A stretch of DNA of 64,000 nucleotides from Mycobacterium sp. GA-2829. Lineage in GTDB: Bacteria > Actinomycetota > Actinomycetes > Mycobacteriales > Mycobacteriaceae. Under the pieces are notes generated by a model, which was not told the origin of the DNA, did not search any database, and saw nothing but the letters and a program-made list of their open reading frames with translations. This document shows positions 42,562-52,929 of the stretch, in pieces. Each line of letters starts with the position of its first letter. Position 1 is the stretch's first letter. The stretch spans positions 1 to 64,000 of the forward strand of contig NZ_LQIT01000033.1 in NCBI RefSeq assembly GCF_001499965.1, given 5' to 3'. The position numbers and the translations under genes are program-made.

Positions 42562-44072
42562 GCGGGCTCCTTCGTGGGCTCGTCGGCGGCGGCGTGGAAT
42601 TCACGGATCAGTTCGCGGCGCAGCACCTTGCCGGTGGGGTTGGTGGGCAGCTCGTCGCGGAAAACCACCCGGTCGGGGGTGCGGGATCCGCGCAGGTGCT
42701 TGCGGACGTGGGCGCGCAGCTCGTCGGCGGCGGGGTCGGTGCCCGGGGCGGCCACCACCACCGCGACGATGATCTGTCCCCACCGCGGATCCTCGGGCCC
42801 CACGACGGCGACGTCGCGGACATGCGGGTGTTCGACGAGCACGTCCTCGATCTCGGCGGGCGCGATGTTCTCCCCGCCGCGGATGATGGTGTCGTCGGAA
42901 CGGCCGCCGATGAACAGGTAGCCCTCGTCGTCAAGGGAGGCAACGTCTTTGGTGGGGAACCAGCCGTCGGCGTCGAGAACGGATCCGATGTCGGTGTACC
43001 GGCCCGAGACCTGTTCACCCCTCACGAACAGCTCTCCGGTCTCACCGGGACCGAGGACGGTGCCGTCCTCGGCGCGGATCTGCACTTCGATACCCGGCAC
43101 GATCTGGCCGACCGAACCGAGCCTGCGCGCGACGGCCGCGTCGTCGGCGGCGAGTGCGGCGCGGTGGTCGTCGGGTCCGAGCACCGCGATCGTCGAACTG
43201 GTCTCGGTGAGCCCGTAGGCGTTGACGAAGCCGACGCCGGGCAGCAGTTCCAGGGCCCGGCGCACCAGCGGCAGCGGCACTTTGGAGCCGCCGTAGGCGA
43301 GGTTGCGCAGCGTCGGCAGGTCCACCGGTTCTTCGGTCAGCGCCGAGACGATCCGGTCGAGCATCGTGGGCACCACGGTCGCGGTGGTGACGCCTTCGGT
43401 GCTGACCAGCCGGATCCACTCGCGGGCGTCGAAGTGCCGCAGGTACACCATCTTCCGGCCCGCGTACAGGTTCGACATCGCCGCGCCCACACCCGCGATG
43501 TGGTACGGCGGTACACAGATCAGCGCCGCGTCGTCGGGATCGGCGGAGGCGAACTCCACGGTGCCCGTCACATAGCTGGTGAGGTTGTTGTGGGTCAGCT
43601 CAACGGCTTTGGGCCGCGATGTGGTGCCGGAGGTGAACAGGACGACCGCCACCGCGTCGGGGTCGGCGAACTCGGCCGCGGGTTCGGCGGTGCGTGCGGC
43701 GGCGAGGAACTCCTCGGAATCCATCACCTGCTTGCCCGCACCGGTGACGACGTCGCGGTATTCCGCGTCGGCGATCACGAGCGCGTCGGGCAGTCGGGCG
43801 ATGAGTTCGTGCAGACCGTCGCGGCTCAGTCGGTAGTTGAGTGGGGTGAACGGGATCGCCGCGCGTGCGGAGGCGAACAGCAGCAGCGGCAGCAGGGCGC
43901 CGCCGGTGCCGACGTAGGCGACGTGCGCGGCCCCCGAGGCGGCGATGACCCCGGCGCCGCCGTCGGCGAGTGCGGACAGGTCGGCGACCGAGAGGCGCAG
44001 ATCGTCGGACACCACCGCGGTGCGGTCCGGATCCGCGGAGATCGACATCTCCAGCAGCAGCGAGATACTCAT
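42558..44072 (-). CDS. Acyl-CoA synthetase (class I adenylate-forming, FadD type)
   Basis: A 504-aa ligase that should activate a carboxylic acid as its CoA ester. The AMP-binding motif is VLFTSGTTSRPKAVELTH, followed by NAYGLTETSS, GWFPTKDVASLD and the C-terminal PTNPTGKVLRRELI with the catalytic Lys. No FAAL insertion is present, so a CoA ester is the likely product. ATG 44072 overlaps the SDR stop by 4 nt. It belongs to the operon divergent from the acyl-CoA mutase, and a second ligase lies at 49608, so two different acids or two stages may be activated. Confidence 0.9.
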   Translation of the reverse strand: MSISLLLEMSISADPDRTAVVSDDLRLSVADLSALADGGAGVIAASGAAHVAYVGTGGALLPLLLFASARAAIPFTPLNYRLSRDGLHELIARLPDALVIADAEYRDVVTGAGKQVMDSEEFLAAARTAEPAAEFADPDAVAVVLFTSGTTSRPKAVELTHNNLTSYVTGTVEFASADPDDAALICVPPYHIAGVGAAMSNLYAGRKMVYLRHFDAREWIRLVSTEGVTTATVVPTMLDRIVSALTEEPVDLPTLRNLAYGGSKVPLPLVRRALELLPGVGFVNAYGLTETSSTIAVLGPDDHRAALAADDAAVARRLGSVGQIVPGIEVQIRAEDGTVLGPGETGELFVRGEQVSGRYTDIGSVLDADGWFPTKDVASLDDEGYLFIGGRSDDTIIRGGENIAPAEIEDVLVEHPHVRDVAVVGPEDPRWGQIIVAVVVAAPGTDPAADELRAHVRKHLRGSRTPDRVVFRDELPTNPTGKVLRRELIREFHAAADEPTKEPA

Positions 44073-44920
44073 GGCCTGTCCACTTTTTCGTCGACGAAGA
44101 TGTCGAGGGTGGGGTTGTCCCCACCACCGTAGCGGGACAGGTCGGTCACACCCGCCGAAGCGAGCACTTCGGAGTCGATGAAGCACTGCGCGGTGGTCTC
44201 GCCCGCGGGCCGCGACAGGATCTCGACCGCGGCGTCGGCCATGATCTGCGGATCGCGCGCGGATTCGAGGGCGTCGGCGCCGATGTTCGCGACCGCGGCG
44301 GTCGCGATGTAGGTCTCGGGCCACAGGCAGTTGAACGCGATGCCCGGATACTCGGCGGCCCAGCCCAGCGACAGCAGCGTCATCCCGTACTTCGACAGCG
44401 TGTACGCCGGATGCGCGCCCAACCAGTGCGGGTTCATGTTCAGCGGCGGGGCCAGCGTCAGCACGTGCGGGTTCGACGATTCGCGCAGATGCGGCAGGCA
44501 CGCCTTGGTGAGCAGGAAGGTGCCGCGGACGTTGATGTCCATCATCAGGTCGAACTTCTTGGCCGACAGTGACTCGGTCGGCTCGGTGGCGATGGCGCTG
44601 GCGTTGTTGACACAGATGTCGACGCCGCCGAAGTGCTCGACCGCCGTGGCGACCGCGCGCGCCACGTCGTCTTCCTTGCGGACGTCGCCGACCACGGCGA
44701 CGCCCTTGCCGCCTGCGGCCTCGACCTCGGCGACGGCGGTGTGCACCGTGCCCGGCAGTTTGGGGTGCGGTTCGGCGGTCTTGGCCAGCAGCACGACGTT
44801 CGCGCCGCGGCGCGCCGCGCCGAGCGCGATGGCCAGGCCGATGCCGCGACTGCCGCCGGACACCACCAGGGTGCGATCAGCCAGCGTGCGCGGGCTGGTC
44901 ATCCCTTCTTCGCTGGGCAT
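44069..44920 (-). CDS. HSDL2-like short-chain dehydrogenase
   Basis: A 283-aa SDR with the NAD(P) motif VVSGGSRGIGLAIAL, NNASAI and the catalytic YTLSK. LLAKTAEPHPKLPGTVHTA is a strong mark of the hydroxysteroid dehydrogenase-like 2 group, linked to fatty-acid and branched-chain metabolism. ATG 44920 follows GAGGAGG, 3 nt spacing; MTSPRT at 44902 is an alternative. First gene of the minus-strand operon; its promoter lies in the repeat at 44942-44969. Confidence 0.87.
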   Translation of the reverse strand: MPSEEGMTSPRTLADRTLVVSGGSRGIGLAIALGAARRGANVVLLAKTAEPHPKLPGTVHTAVAEVEAAGGKGVAVVGDVRKEDDVARAVATAVEHFGGVDICVNNASAIATEPTESLSAKKFDLMMDINVRGTFLLTKACLPHLRESSNPHVLTLAPPLNMNPHWLGAHPAYTLSKYGMTLLSLGWAAEYPGIAFNCLWPETYIATAAVANIGADALESARDPQIMADAAVEILSRPAGETTAQCFIDSEVLASAGVTDLSRYGGGDNPTLDIFVDEKVDRP

Positions 44921-44941
44921 GGGCCTCCTCGACTCGTCTCG

Positions 44942-44971
44942 ATGGTATTGCCATTCTCATTTTCTGCAAGT
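44942..44971 (-). promoter_or_regulatory. Promoter of the SDR-ligase-cyclase operon, repeat copy 1, with GAGAAT operator
   Basis: Minus strand: TTGCAG (44964-44969) as -35, 16-nt spacer, TACCAT (44942-44947) as -10. The spacer carries GAGAATGGCAATACC (44944-44958), a member of the GAGAAT motif set. The 28 bases 44944-44971 repeat at 45092-45119 with two differences. Confidence 0.6.
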
Positions 44972-45091
44972 GACGTATCCATCTATTGTGTCGCACTCAG
45001 CGACGCAGGTGGGGTGCGGGGTCTCCCGGTGTCCCGCGATGCGGCCCGGAACCCCCGCCACGTGCGTCGAGCCCGGCGCCTTCCCGGTTCC

Positions 45092-45124
45092 GGTATTGGC
45101 ATTCTCATTTTTTGCAAGTACGTT
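45092..45124 (+). promoter_or_regulatory. Promoter of the acyl-CoA mutase operon, repeat copy 2, with GAGAAT operator
   Basis: Plus strand: TTGGCA (45096-45101), exact 17-nt spacer, TACGTT (45119-45124), then 8 nt to the mutase ATG, so the mRNA should be nearly leaderless. The minus strand of 45092-45106 reads GAGAATGCCAATACC. A bound regulator would cover the -35 element. The 212-bp divergent gap holds nothing else that I could identify apart from repeat copy 1. Confidence 0.65.
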
Positions 45125-45132
45125 ATCCAACG

Positions 45133-46710
<1,578 letters not shown>

Positions 46711-46725
46711 AAAGGGGGTGTTCTG

Positions 46726-47124
46726 ATGCCCACTCGAGTTCTCGTCGCGAAACCCGGCCTCGACGGCCATGACCGTGGTGCCAAGATCGTGGCACGTACG
46801 CTGCGCGATGCCGGCTTCGAGGTCATCTACACCGGGATCCGCCAGCGCATCGAGGACATCGTCTCGATCGCGCTGCAGGAGGACGTCGCGCTGGTGGGGC
46901 TGTCGATCCTCTCCGGTGCGCACCTCGCGCTGACCCGGCGTACGGTCGATGCGCTGCGGGCCGCCGACGCCGGTGACATCGCCGTCGTGGTCGGTGGCAC
47001 CATCCCGCAGGCCGACGTGCCGAAGCTGCTGGAAGCCGGTGCGGCGGCGGTGTTCCCGACCGGCACACCGTTGGAGACGCTGGTCACCGAGGTGCGCAAG
47101 CTGACCGGTGAGGTGGCGCAGTGA
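46726..47124 (+). CDS. B12-dependent acyl-CoA mutase, small (cobalamin-binding) subunit
   Basis: A 132-aa Rossmann-type B12 domain. The base-off/His-on motif is present: Asp13, His15 and Gly18 in GLDGHDRG, then GLSILSGAHL and VVVGGTIPQADV that surround the nucleotide tail. It pairs with the large subunit 15 nt upstream to make the active enzyme. A GGGGG-rich ribosome site precedes ATG 46726. A palindromic element follows the stop. Confidence 0.93.
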   Translation: MPTRVLVAKPGLDGHDRGAKIVARTLRDAGFEVIYTGIRQRIEDIVSIALQEDVALVGLSILSGAHLALTRRTVDALRAADAGDIAVVVGGTIPQADVPKLLEAGAAAVFPTGTPLETLVTEVRKLTGEVAQ

Positions 47125-47132
47125 CCCGGCCG

Positions 47133-47196
47133 TCGCCGAACGTGCGCGTACTGCGACAACTCGGCCGGATTTTCGCACTGACCGCACGTTCGGCGA
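47133..47196. repeat. Long palindromic intergenic element, possible terminator or dispersed repeat
   Basis: TCGCCGAACGTGCG (47133-47146) pairs perfectly with CGCACGTTCGGCGA (47183-47196), with an inner TGCGA/TCGCA stem (47152-47156/47173-47177). It fills almost the whole gap between the mutase small subunit and the LLM gene. Elements of this type recur in mycobacterial genomes as I remember, but no second copy is in this window. Confidence 0.6.
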
Positions 47197-47208
47197 GGGA
47201 AGGCTGAC

Positions 47209-48165
47209 ATGAGACTCGGTGTGATGATCGGCGCCGAACGCGGCGACATGGCGCGCAAGGTCACCAAACTCGTCTCAGACATCGAATGGGCGGAGTCCGC
47301 GGGAATGGACACCGCGTGGATGCCGCAGGTGCCCAACGACTTCGACTGCCTCACGATGGTCGCCCTGATGGCCGCCCACACCTCGCGCATCGAACTGGGC
47401 ACGGCCGTGGTGCCGCTGCAGGCCCAGCACCCGATCGCGCTGGCGCGCCAGGCGCTGTCGGTGCATGCGGTGGCCGCGGGGCGCCTCGCGCTCGGCGTCG
47501 GCCCGTCGCACCACTGGATCGTGCGGGACATGCTGGGCCTGCCGTACGACAAACCCGCCGCCTACACCCGCGACTACCTCGAGGTGCTCAACACCGCGCT
47601 GGCGGGTCCCGGTGACGTCGATGTCGAGAACGACTCGTTCACCGTGCACAATCCGACTGTGCTGCAAGCGGATACGCCGATGCCGGTGCTGGTGGCCGCG
47701 CTCGGACCGGTCATGCTGCAGCTGGCGGGGGAGCTCGCCGACGGCACCGTGCTGTGGATGGCCGACGAGAAGGCGATCGGTGAGCACATCGCGCCGAAGA
47801 TCACCAAGGCCGCCGCCGACGCCGGGCGTCCGGCGCCGCGGATCGTCGCCGGTATCCCGGTGTGCCTGTGCGCCAACTCTGAGATCGATGCGGCCAAGGA
47901 GCGGGCCAACCGCATCCTCGCCGAGGCCGAGACGTCGCCGAACTACCAGCGCCTGCTCGACCGCGGCGACGCCCGCAACGTCGGCGACCTGTGTGCGGCC
48001 GGTGACGAGGATTCGATTCTGGCGCGGTTCAAGCAGTTCGCCGACGCCGGCGTGACCGATCTGTCGGTGCGGTTGCTGCCGATCGGGGAGACCCGCGACG
48101 AACTGATCGCCTCGAAGTACCGGACGCGTGAGGTGATCGCCGAGCTCGCCAAATCAATACGATGA
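47209..48165 (+). CDS. LLM-class flavin/F420-dependent oxidoreductase
   Basis: A 318-aa luciferase-like TIM-barrel protein. MRLGVMIGAERGD at the N-terminus, ELGTAVVPLQAQHPIALARQA and VGPSHHW are typical of the mycobacterial F420-linked LLM group; whether it uses FMN or F420 cannot be told from sequence alone. ATG 47209 has GGGAAGG five bases upstream. Its stop overlaps the CoA-transferase start, so both act in one operon, perhaps as an oxidation or reduction of a CoA-ester intermediate. Confidence 0.85.
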   Translation: MRLGVMIGAERGDMARKVTKLVSDIEWAESAGMDTAWMPQVPNDFDCLTMVALMAAHTSRIELGTAVVPLQAQHPIALARQALSVHAVAAGRLALGVGPSHHWIVRDMLGLPYDKPAAYTRDYLEVLNTALAGPGDVDVENDSFTVHNPTVLQADTPMPVLVAALGPVMLQLAGELADGTVLWMADEKAIGEHIAPKITKAAADAGRPAPRIVAGIPVCLCANSEIDAAKERANRILAEAETSPNYQRLLDRGDARNVGDLCAAGDEDSILARFKQFADAGVTDLSVRLLPIGETRDELIASKYRTREVIAELAKSIR

Positions 48166-49208
48166 GCGGACCGCTCGCCGGCATCCGCATCCTCGAGGTC
48201 GGCGTCATGCTCGCCGGCCCCTACGCCACGATGATGCTCGCCGACCTCGGCGCCGAGGTCGTCAAGATCGAGCCGCCCGGCGGCGAGATCTCCCGGCAGG
48301 TCAGCGACAGCTACTTCGCCAGCCTGAACCGCAACAAGGACAGCATCTGCCTCGACCTGCAGTCCGACGACGGACAACGCCGTCTCGGTGAGCTGGTTGC
48401 GGAATCCCATGCGCTGCTGGTGAACATGAAGCCGTCGGTGATCCGCAAACTCGGGCTCACCTTCGAGAACCTGCGGCGCTTCAATCCGAAGATCGTCTGC
48501 GTCGCGATGACGGGCTTCGGCCTCGACGGCGGCGACGACCCGGCGTTCGACTACGTGATCCAGGCGGCGACCGGCGTCGCAGCCATGACCGGAGACCCCG
48601 ACGGTCCGCCGACGCTGCCCGGCTACTCGTCCGCCGACAACTCGACGGGGCTGACCGCCGCGCTCGGGCTGCTGGCGATGATCGTGTCCGGTCGCGGCGG
48701 TCAGGTCGACGTGTCGTTGCGCGATGTGATGCTCTCGCAGCTGAACTACCGCGCCGCGGCCTACCTCAACGACGGGGTGGCGCCGCGCCGTCATCCCAAC
48801 GGCGCCCACTCGTTCTACGTTCCCGCGCAACTGTTTCCGACCGCCGAGGGGTACCTCGCGCTGTTCGTCACCCACGACGGGTTCTGGCGGTCGTTCGCCG
48901 CGGAGGCCGACATCGAGGGCTATCCGACGATGGCGGAGCGGGCGGCGCACCGCGACGAGGTGCTCGCGCTCGTCACCGCCGCGTTGAGCAAGGACACCGC
49001 GGCGGGGTGGGAGACCCGGCTGCGGGCGCTGGGGATTCCGGCCGCGGCCGTGCGGGACCTACCCGACGCGCTCGAGCGCACCCCCGAGGTTTTGGTCACC
49101 GCCGGTGAGTTCCGGTTGGTGGGCAGCCCGATCCACATCGCCGGCTACGAACCGGATTACCGTCCGCCGCCGCCGTTTCCACAGCCGGAGACCGGTCAGT
49201 CGTCGTAG
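48162..49208 (+). CDS. Family III CoA-transferase (CaiB/BaiF type)
   Basis: A 348-aa protein that moves CoA between carboxylic acids. The N-terminal LEVGVMLAGPYATMMLADLGAE (first part shown) and VKIEPPGGE regions and the nucleophile Asp in GYSSADNSTG match the formyl-CoA transferase fold. Family enzymes also include racemases (AMACR), which use Asp/His instead; the SSAD context favours transferase. It overlaps the LLM gene by 4 nt and its 3' end overlaps the convergent ferredoxin gene by 13 nt. Confidence 0.88.
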   Translation: MSGPLAGIRILEVGVMLAGPYATMMLADLGAEVVKIEPPGGEISRQVSDSYFASLNRNKDSICLDLQSDDGQRRLGELVAESHALLVNMKPSVIRKLGLTFENLRRFNPKIVCVAMTGFGLDGGDDPAFDYVIQAATGVAAMTGDPDGPPTLPGYSSADNSTGLTAALGLLAMIVSGRGGQVDVSLRDVMLSQLNYRAAAYLNDGVAPRRHPNGAHSFYVPAQLFPTAEGYLALFVTHDGFWRSFAAEADIEGYPTMAERAAHRDEVLALVTAALSKDTAAGWETRLRALGIPAAAVRDLPDALERTPEVLVTAGEFRLVGSPIHIAGYEPDYRPPPPFPQPETGQSS

Positions 49209-49501
49209 GTGACCGCCACCCGCGCGGTGTCCGGCACCGCCTGGCAGGTCAGCACATACCCGTCGGCCACCTCGTCGTCATCGAGCGCGTCGTTGACCCG
49301 CATGGTGGCGGTGCCCTCGGTCAGCTTGGCGATGCAGGTGCCGCAGTTGCCTGCCTCGCACGAGAACGGCGGCGCCATCCCGGCCCGGCGGGCGCTCTCG
49401 AGCAGCGTTTCACCGGCCGCCGGCGTCACCGTCACCGTCTTGCGGTCGAGCACGATGGTCACCTCCGCGGCAGGCGTCGCGGACATCGGTTCGGCCGTCA
49501 T
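49196..49501 (-). CDS. Plant-type [2Fe-2S] ferredoxin
   Basis: A 101-aa single-domain ferredoxin. Cluster cysteines are in CEAGNCGTCIAKL (Cys-x4-Cys-x2-Cys) and LTCQ. The stand-alone form usually passes electrons to an oxygenase or a desaturase; no oxygenase reductase lies next to it. It is divergent from the second acyl-CoA synthetase, and both starts flank the GAGAAT operator at 49534-49550, so it belongs to the same regulon. Confidence 0.9.
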   Translation of the reverse strand: MTAEPMSATPAAEVTIVLDRKTVTVTPAAGETLLESARRAGMAPPFSCEAGNCGTCIAKLTEGTATMRVNDALDDDEVADGYVLTCQAVPDTARVAVTYDD

Positions 49502-49533
49502 GTGACTCCTTCGGCATGATGATTCTGATAAAC

Positions 49534-49550
49534 GGAGAACTCTATTCTCC
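49534..49550. promoter_or_regulatory. Putative GAGAAT-type operator between ferredoxin and ligase genes
   Basis: GGAGAACTCTATTCTCC is a palindrome with 6-bp arms (GGAGAA/TTCTCC). Read on the minus strand its core is GAGAATAGAGTTCTC, 13 of 15 identical with the perfect palindrome at 55257-55271. Confidence 0.6.
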
Positions 49551-49607
49551 CGAAATGATAGGCTCTTCTCAAGAGCAGTTTACGGCGTCCAGGAGGGTCC
49601 GGCGGCG

Positions 49608-51029
49608 GTGAGTGATGGCCGAGGCATGACCGATGCCGCTGCCCTCGCATTCGGCGATCGGGAGTACACACTCGCCGATCTCGACGCCCTCGCCGGCGGG
49701 ATGGCTACGGCCCTGGAGCTGCGCGGGGTCCGCGCGGGGGACCGGGTCGCGATCATGTCGTCGAACCGCCCAGAATTCGTCGCCGCCCTGCGCGGCATCT
49801 GGCATCTCGGCGCGGCGGCGGTGCTGATCAGCCCGGCGTGGAAGCACACCGAGGTTGCCCACGCACTGCAGCTGACCCGGCCCGGCTTCGCCGTCGGCGA
49901 CCACCCCGTCCTCGCCGAGCACATGCCGATGCTGCACCTCGACGAACCCGTCGCACCGGGGCGTCGCGAATTCGATTCGCCCGAAACGGATTCCGATGCG
50001 CTGTTCGTGTTCAGCTCGGGCACGACGGGGATGCCCAAGGCGGTGCGGCACACGCACCGGGCGTTCGCGGTCGCGGTCCAGCACTGGCGCGATGCGCTGA
50101 AGTTGTCGGCCGCCGACCGGATGCAGATCATGACGCCCCCGTCGCACATCCTCGGACTGCTCAACATCGTCATGGCGCTCGAGACGGGTACGTGGATCCG
50201 CCTGCACCCCCGCCTCGACATCGACACGATGCTGCACCACATCGAGGCCGACCGGATCACCATCGAGATGGCCGTCGCTCCGATCGCGCTCGCGCTCGCC
50301 GCGCACCCGAAACTCGAGAGTTACGACCTGTCTTCGCTGCGCTACGTCATGTGGTGCGCCACGCCGGTCACCACGAGCGTCGCCGACGAGGTGACCCGGC
50401 GGGCCGGGGTGCGGTGGGTGGCCGCCTACGGCACCACCGAAGTGCCGGTCATCGCCGCCAACCCGGTCGCCGGCGCCCGGCTCGACACCGTCGGCAGGCC
50501 GGTGCCCGGTGTAGGGGTGCGGATCGTCTCTCTCGACGACGGGACGCCGGTGGGGCCCGACGAGGTCGGGGAGATTCAGGTGCGTTCGGATTCGGTGATG
50601 GCGGGCTACCTGCCGCGGGCGGCGACGGCGGCGGCGTTCGCCGACGGCTGGTACCGCACCGGCGACGTCGGACGCCTCGACGCCGACGGTTGGCTGCGCA
50701 TCACCGACCGCTCCAAGGAGATGATCAAGGTCCGTGGCTTCCAGGTGGCGCCCGCCGAGATCGAGGCCGTCCTGCACGGCCACAACGCGGTCGAGGACTG
50801 CGCGGTGTTCGGCGAACCGCATCCGGTCGACGGTGAGGCCGTGGTCGCCGCCGTCAGCGTCATCGGTGACGTCACCGCCGAGGAGTTGATCGAGCTGGTC
50901 GCCGAGAGGCTGGCCTCGTACAAACGTCCCCGCCGGGTCGTGTTCGTCCCGGCCATACCGCGCTTACCTTCCGGGAAGGTTCTGCGCCGAGTGCTGAAGG
51001 AGCAGCATGGATGTACGCCTGAGCGCTGA
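49608..51029 (+). CDS. Acyl-CoA synthetase (class I adenylate-forming)
   Basis: A 473-aa ligase, short for FadD proteins. FVFSSGTTGMPKAVRHTH is the ATP motif; AAYGTTEVPV, GWYRTGDVGRLD and the catalytic LPSGKVLRRVL complete the set. The start is GTG 49608 or ATG 49626; both leave the family core intact. Its 3' end overlaps the first acyl-CoA dehydrogenase gene by 23 nt, so activation and dehydrogenation are coupled. It heads the five-gene beta-oxidation-like operon 49608-53697. Confidence 0.88.
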   Translation: MSDGRGMTDAAALAFGDREYTLADLDALAGGMATALELRGVRAGDRVAIMSSNRPEFVAALRGIWHLGAAAVLISPAWKHTEVAHALQLTRPGFAVGDHPVLAEHMPMLHLDEPVAPGRREFDSPETDSDALFVFSSGTTGMPKAVRHTHRAFAVAVQHWRDALKLSAADRMQIMTPPSHILGLLNIVMALETGTWIRLHPRLDIDTMLHHIEADRITIEMAVAPIALALAAHPKLESYDLSSLRYVMWCATPVTTSVADEVTRRAGVRWVAAYGTTEVPVIAANPVAGARLDTVGRPVPGVGVRIVSLDDGTPVGPDEVGEIQVRSDSVMAGYLPRAATAAAFADGWYRTGDVGRLDADGWLRITDRSKEMIKVRGFQVAPAEIEAVLHGHNAVEDCAVFGEPHPVDGEAVVAAVSVIGDVTAEELIELVAERLASYKRPRRVVFVPAIPRLPSGKVLRRVLKEQHGCTPER

Positions 51030-51822
51030 ACAACAGCAATTACGCGACGCCGCAGCCAAACTCGCGGACGATCTCGGGCCGGGGTCGGTCGCCGACCTGG
51101 CCGACGAGGCTAGGCGGGCGCGCCTGGAGAGGACCGTCGAGTCGACGGGCTGGCGGGCGCTGCGGTCCGACGGCGCCTCGGGCGTCGAAGTCGCCGTGGT
51201 GGCCGAGGAATTCGGCCGCGGCCTGGTCGACGTGCCGTTCCTGGGCCCCGCCCTGTCGGACGATCTTGCCAGGCTGCTGGGGCGCGCCCCCTCGACGCCG
51301 GCCGACAGCACGAGCGAGGTGGACCTGACCGCGAGTGCGGCGGGAGTCGCCGAGTCGCCGGCCGAGCTCGCGGAGCTCTCTTCCGAGGATGCGCAGCGGT
51401 GGCACGCGCTGGCGCTGGCGACGACGGCCGCCGACATCCTCGGCGCGGCCCGCGGTGCGCACGCGCTGGCCGTCGACTATGCGAAAGTGCGCGAGCAGTA
51501 CGGCAACTCGATCGGCTCCTACCAGGCCGTCGCGCATCTGCTCGCCGAGGGCCTGGCGCTGATCGAGGGATCGGTGTCGATCCAGCGCCACGCCGCCTGG
51601 GCCGTCGACGAACTACCCGGCGCCGAGGCGGTGCGCGCGGGCCGCTACGCCAAGCTCTACTGCGCCCGCGCCGCCCGTACCGTTTGCGAAACCGCGATCC
51701 AGGTGCACGGCGGCATCGGCAACACCTGGGAATGCCTTGCGCACGTGTACCTGCGACGTGTGCTGACTTCGAGCGAATTGTGGCCGGTACGTCTGGAGGA
51801 CATCGATCTTGGATTTTCGTGA
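51007..51822 (+). CDS. Acyl-CoA dehydrogenase, short partner subunit
   Basis: A 271-aa acyl-CoA dehydrogenase-like protein, about 100 residues shorter than a normal subunit. The C-terminal helical part is intact (KVREQYGNSIGSYQAVAH, QVHGGIGNTWECLAHVYLRR with the usual Glu position), but the middle beta domain is much reduced. Such short chains pair with a full-length partner to make alpha2beta2 enzymes, known from mycobacterial steroid side-chain degradation (FadE26-FadE27 type). The partner is the next gene, which overlaps it by 14 nt. Confidence 0.85.
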   Translation: MDVRLSAEQQQLRDAAAKLADDLGPGSVADLADEARRARLERTVESTGWRALRSDGASGVEVAVVAEEFGRGLVDVPFLGPALSDDLARLLGRAPSTPADSTSEVDLTASAAGVAESPAELAELSSEDAQRWHALALATTAADILGAARGAHALAVDYAKVREQYGNSIGSYQAVAHLLAEGLALIEGSVSIQRHAAWAVDELPGAEAVRAGRYAKLYCARAARTVCETAIQVHGGIGNTWECLAHVYLRRVLTSSELWPVRLEDIDLGFS

Positions 51823-52900
51823 CTCACCCGAAGAGGCCGCCTTCCGCGACAGGCTGCGGAACTGGTTGGCCGACAACGCCGGACAGTTCGCGGTCTCCGG
51901 CGACGACTACTGGACCCGGCAGGGGGAGTGGCATCGGGCCCTGTACAGCGCGGGGTTCTTCGGCACGTCGTGGCCCCGCGAGTTCGGCGGGCAGGACCTG
52001 CCCCCGGTGTACGACGTCATCGTCGACGAGGAACTCGCCCGGGCCGGCGCACCGCCGCGCCCGAGCCTGGGCTACCTCGTCGTCGGCCTCGGCCACCACG
52101 GCAGTAAGGAACTCCAGCAACGGTTCCTGCCCGGGATGATCAACGGCACCGAACGCTGGTGCCAGGGTTTCAGCGAGCCCGGCGCCGGATCGGATCTCGC
52201 GTCGTTGACCACCACGGCGACCCGCGACGGCGACAACTACCTCATCCACGGCCACAAGATCTGGACCAGCTACTCCGACATCGCCGACTGGTGTCTGGTG
52301 CTCGCACGCACCGACAAGGACGTGAAGCGGCACAAGGGCATCTCGGCGTTCATCGTCGACATGCACCAGCCCGGGATCGAGCAGCGGCCGCTCAAGATGA
52401 TCAACGGCGTCACCACCGAATTCGGCCAGGTGGCGTTCGACGGCGCCGTGGTACCCGCCGACCAGATGATCGGCGCACCGGGGGAGGGCTGGGCGCTGGC
52501 GATGACCGTGGTCAGCCACGAACGCGAACCCTCGACGCTCGGATACTCCGCCCGGTACGGAAAACTGGTGCGCCAGATGGCCGCCCGCGTCGACGGCAGA
52601 CCGCCGGAGGATCTGGTCTGGGCCGCGGTGGAGGCCGAGATGCTGCGCCTGCATGTGCGGCGGCGGCTGTCCGAACAACTCGACGGCATCACCCACGGCC
52701 CGCAGGGCTCGCTGGACAAGCTGCTGATGACGTGGACCGAACAGTCCGTCGGGCACGCCGCGCTCGCGGTCAGCGGCACCAAGGATCCGGACCTGCTCAG
52801 CGCGTACCTCTACAGCCGCGCGCAGAGCGTGATGGGTGGGACGTCGCAGATCCAGAAGAACATCATCGCGTCGAGAATCTTGGGCCTGGGAGTGCGATGA
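51809..52900 (+). CDS. Acyl-CoA dehydrogenase, full-length partner subunit
   Basis: A 363-aa flavoprotein subunit. WCQGFSEPGAGSDLASL and the FAD-binding IWTSYSDIADWCLVLART are clear; the C-terminus reads MGGTSQIQKNIIASRILGLG, with Gln where many homologs have Glu. It starts with TTG 51809 inside the preceding gene. It should form a heteromer with the short subunit and introduce the alpha-beta double bond into a CoA ester too bulky for common single-chain dehydrogenases. Confidence 0.88.
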   Translation: MDFRDSPEEAAFRDRLRNWLADNAGQFAVSGDDYWTRQGEWHRALYSAGFFGTSWPREFGGQDLPPVYDVIVDEELARAGAPPRPSLGYLVVGLGHHGSKELQQRFLPGMINGTERWCQGFSEPGAGSDLASLTTTATRDGDNYLIHGHKIWTSYSDIADWCLVLARTDKDVKRHKGISAFIVDMHQPGIEQRPLKMINGVTTEFGQVAFDGAVVPADQMIGAPGEGWALAMTVVSHEREPSTLGYSARYGKLVRQMAARVDGRPPEDLVWAAVEAEMLRLHVRRRLSEQLDGITHGPQGSLDKLLMTWTEQSVGHAALAVSGTKDPDLLSAYLYSRAQSVMGGTSQIQKNIIASRILGLGVR

Positions 52901-52929
52901 GCGCTCGCGCGAAGAGCAGAGGAGTTTGT

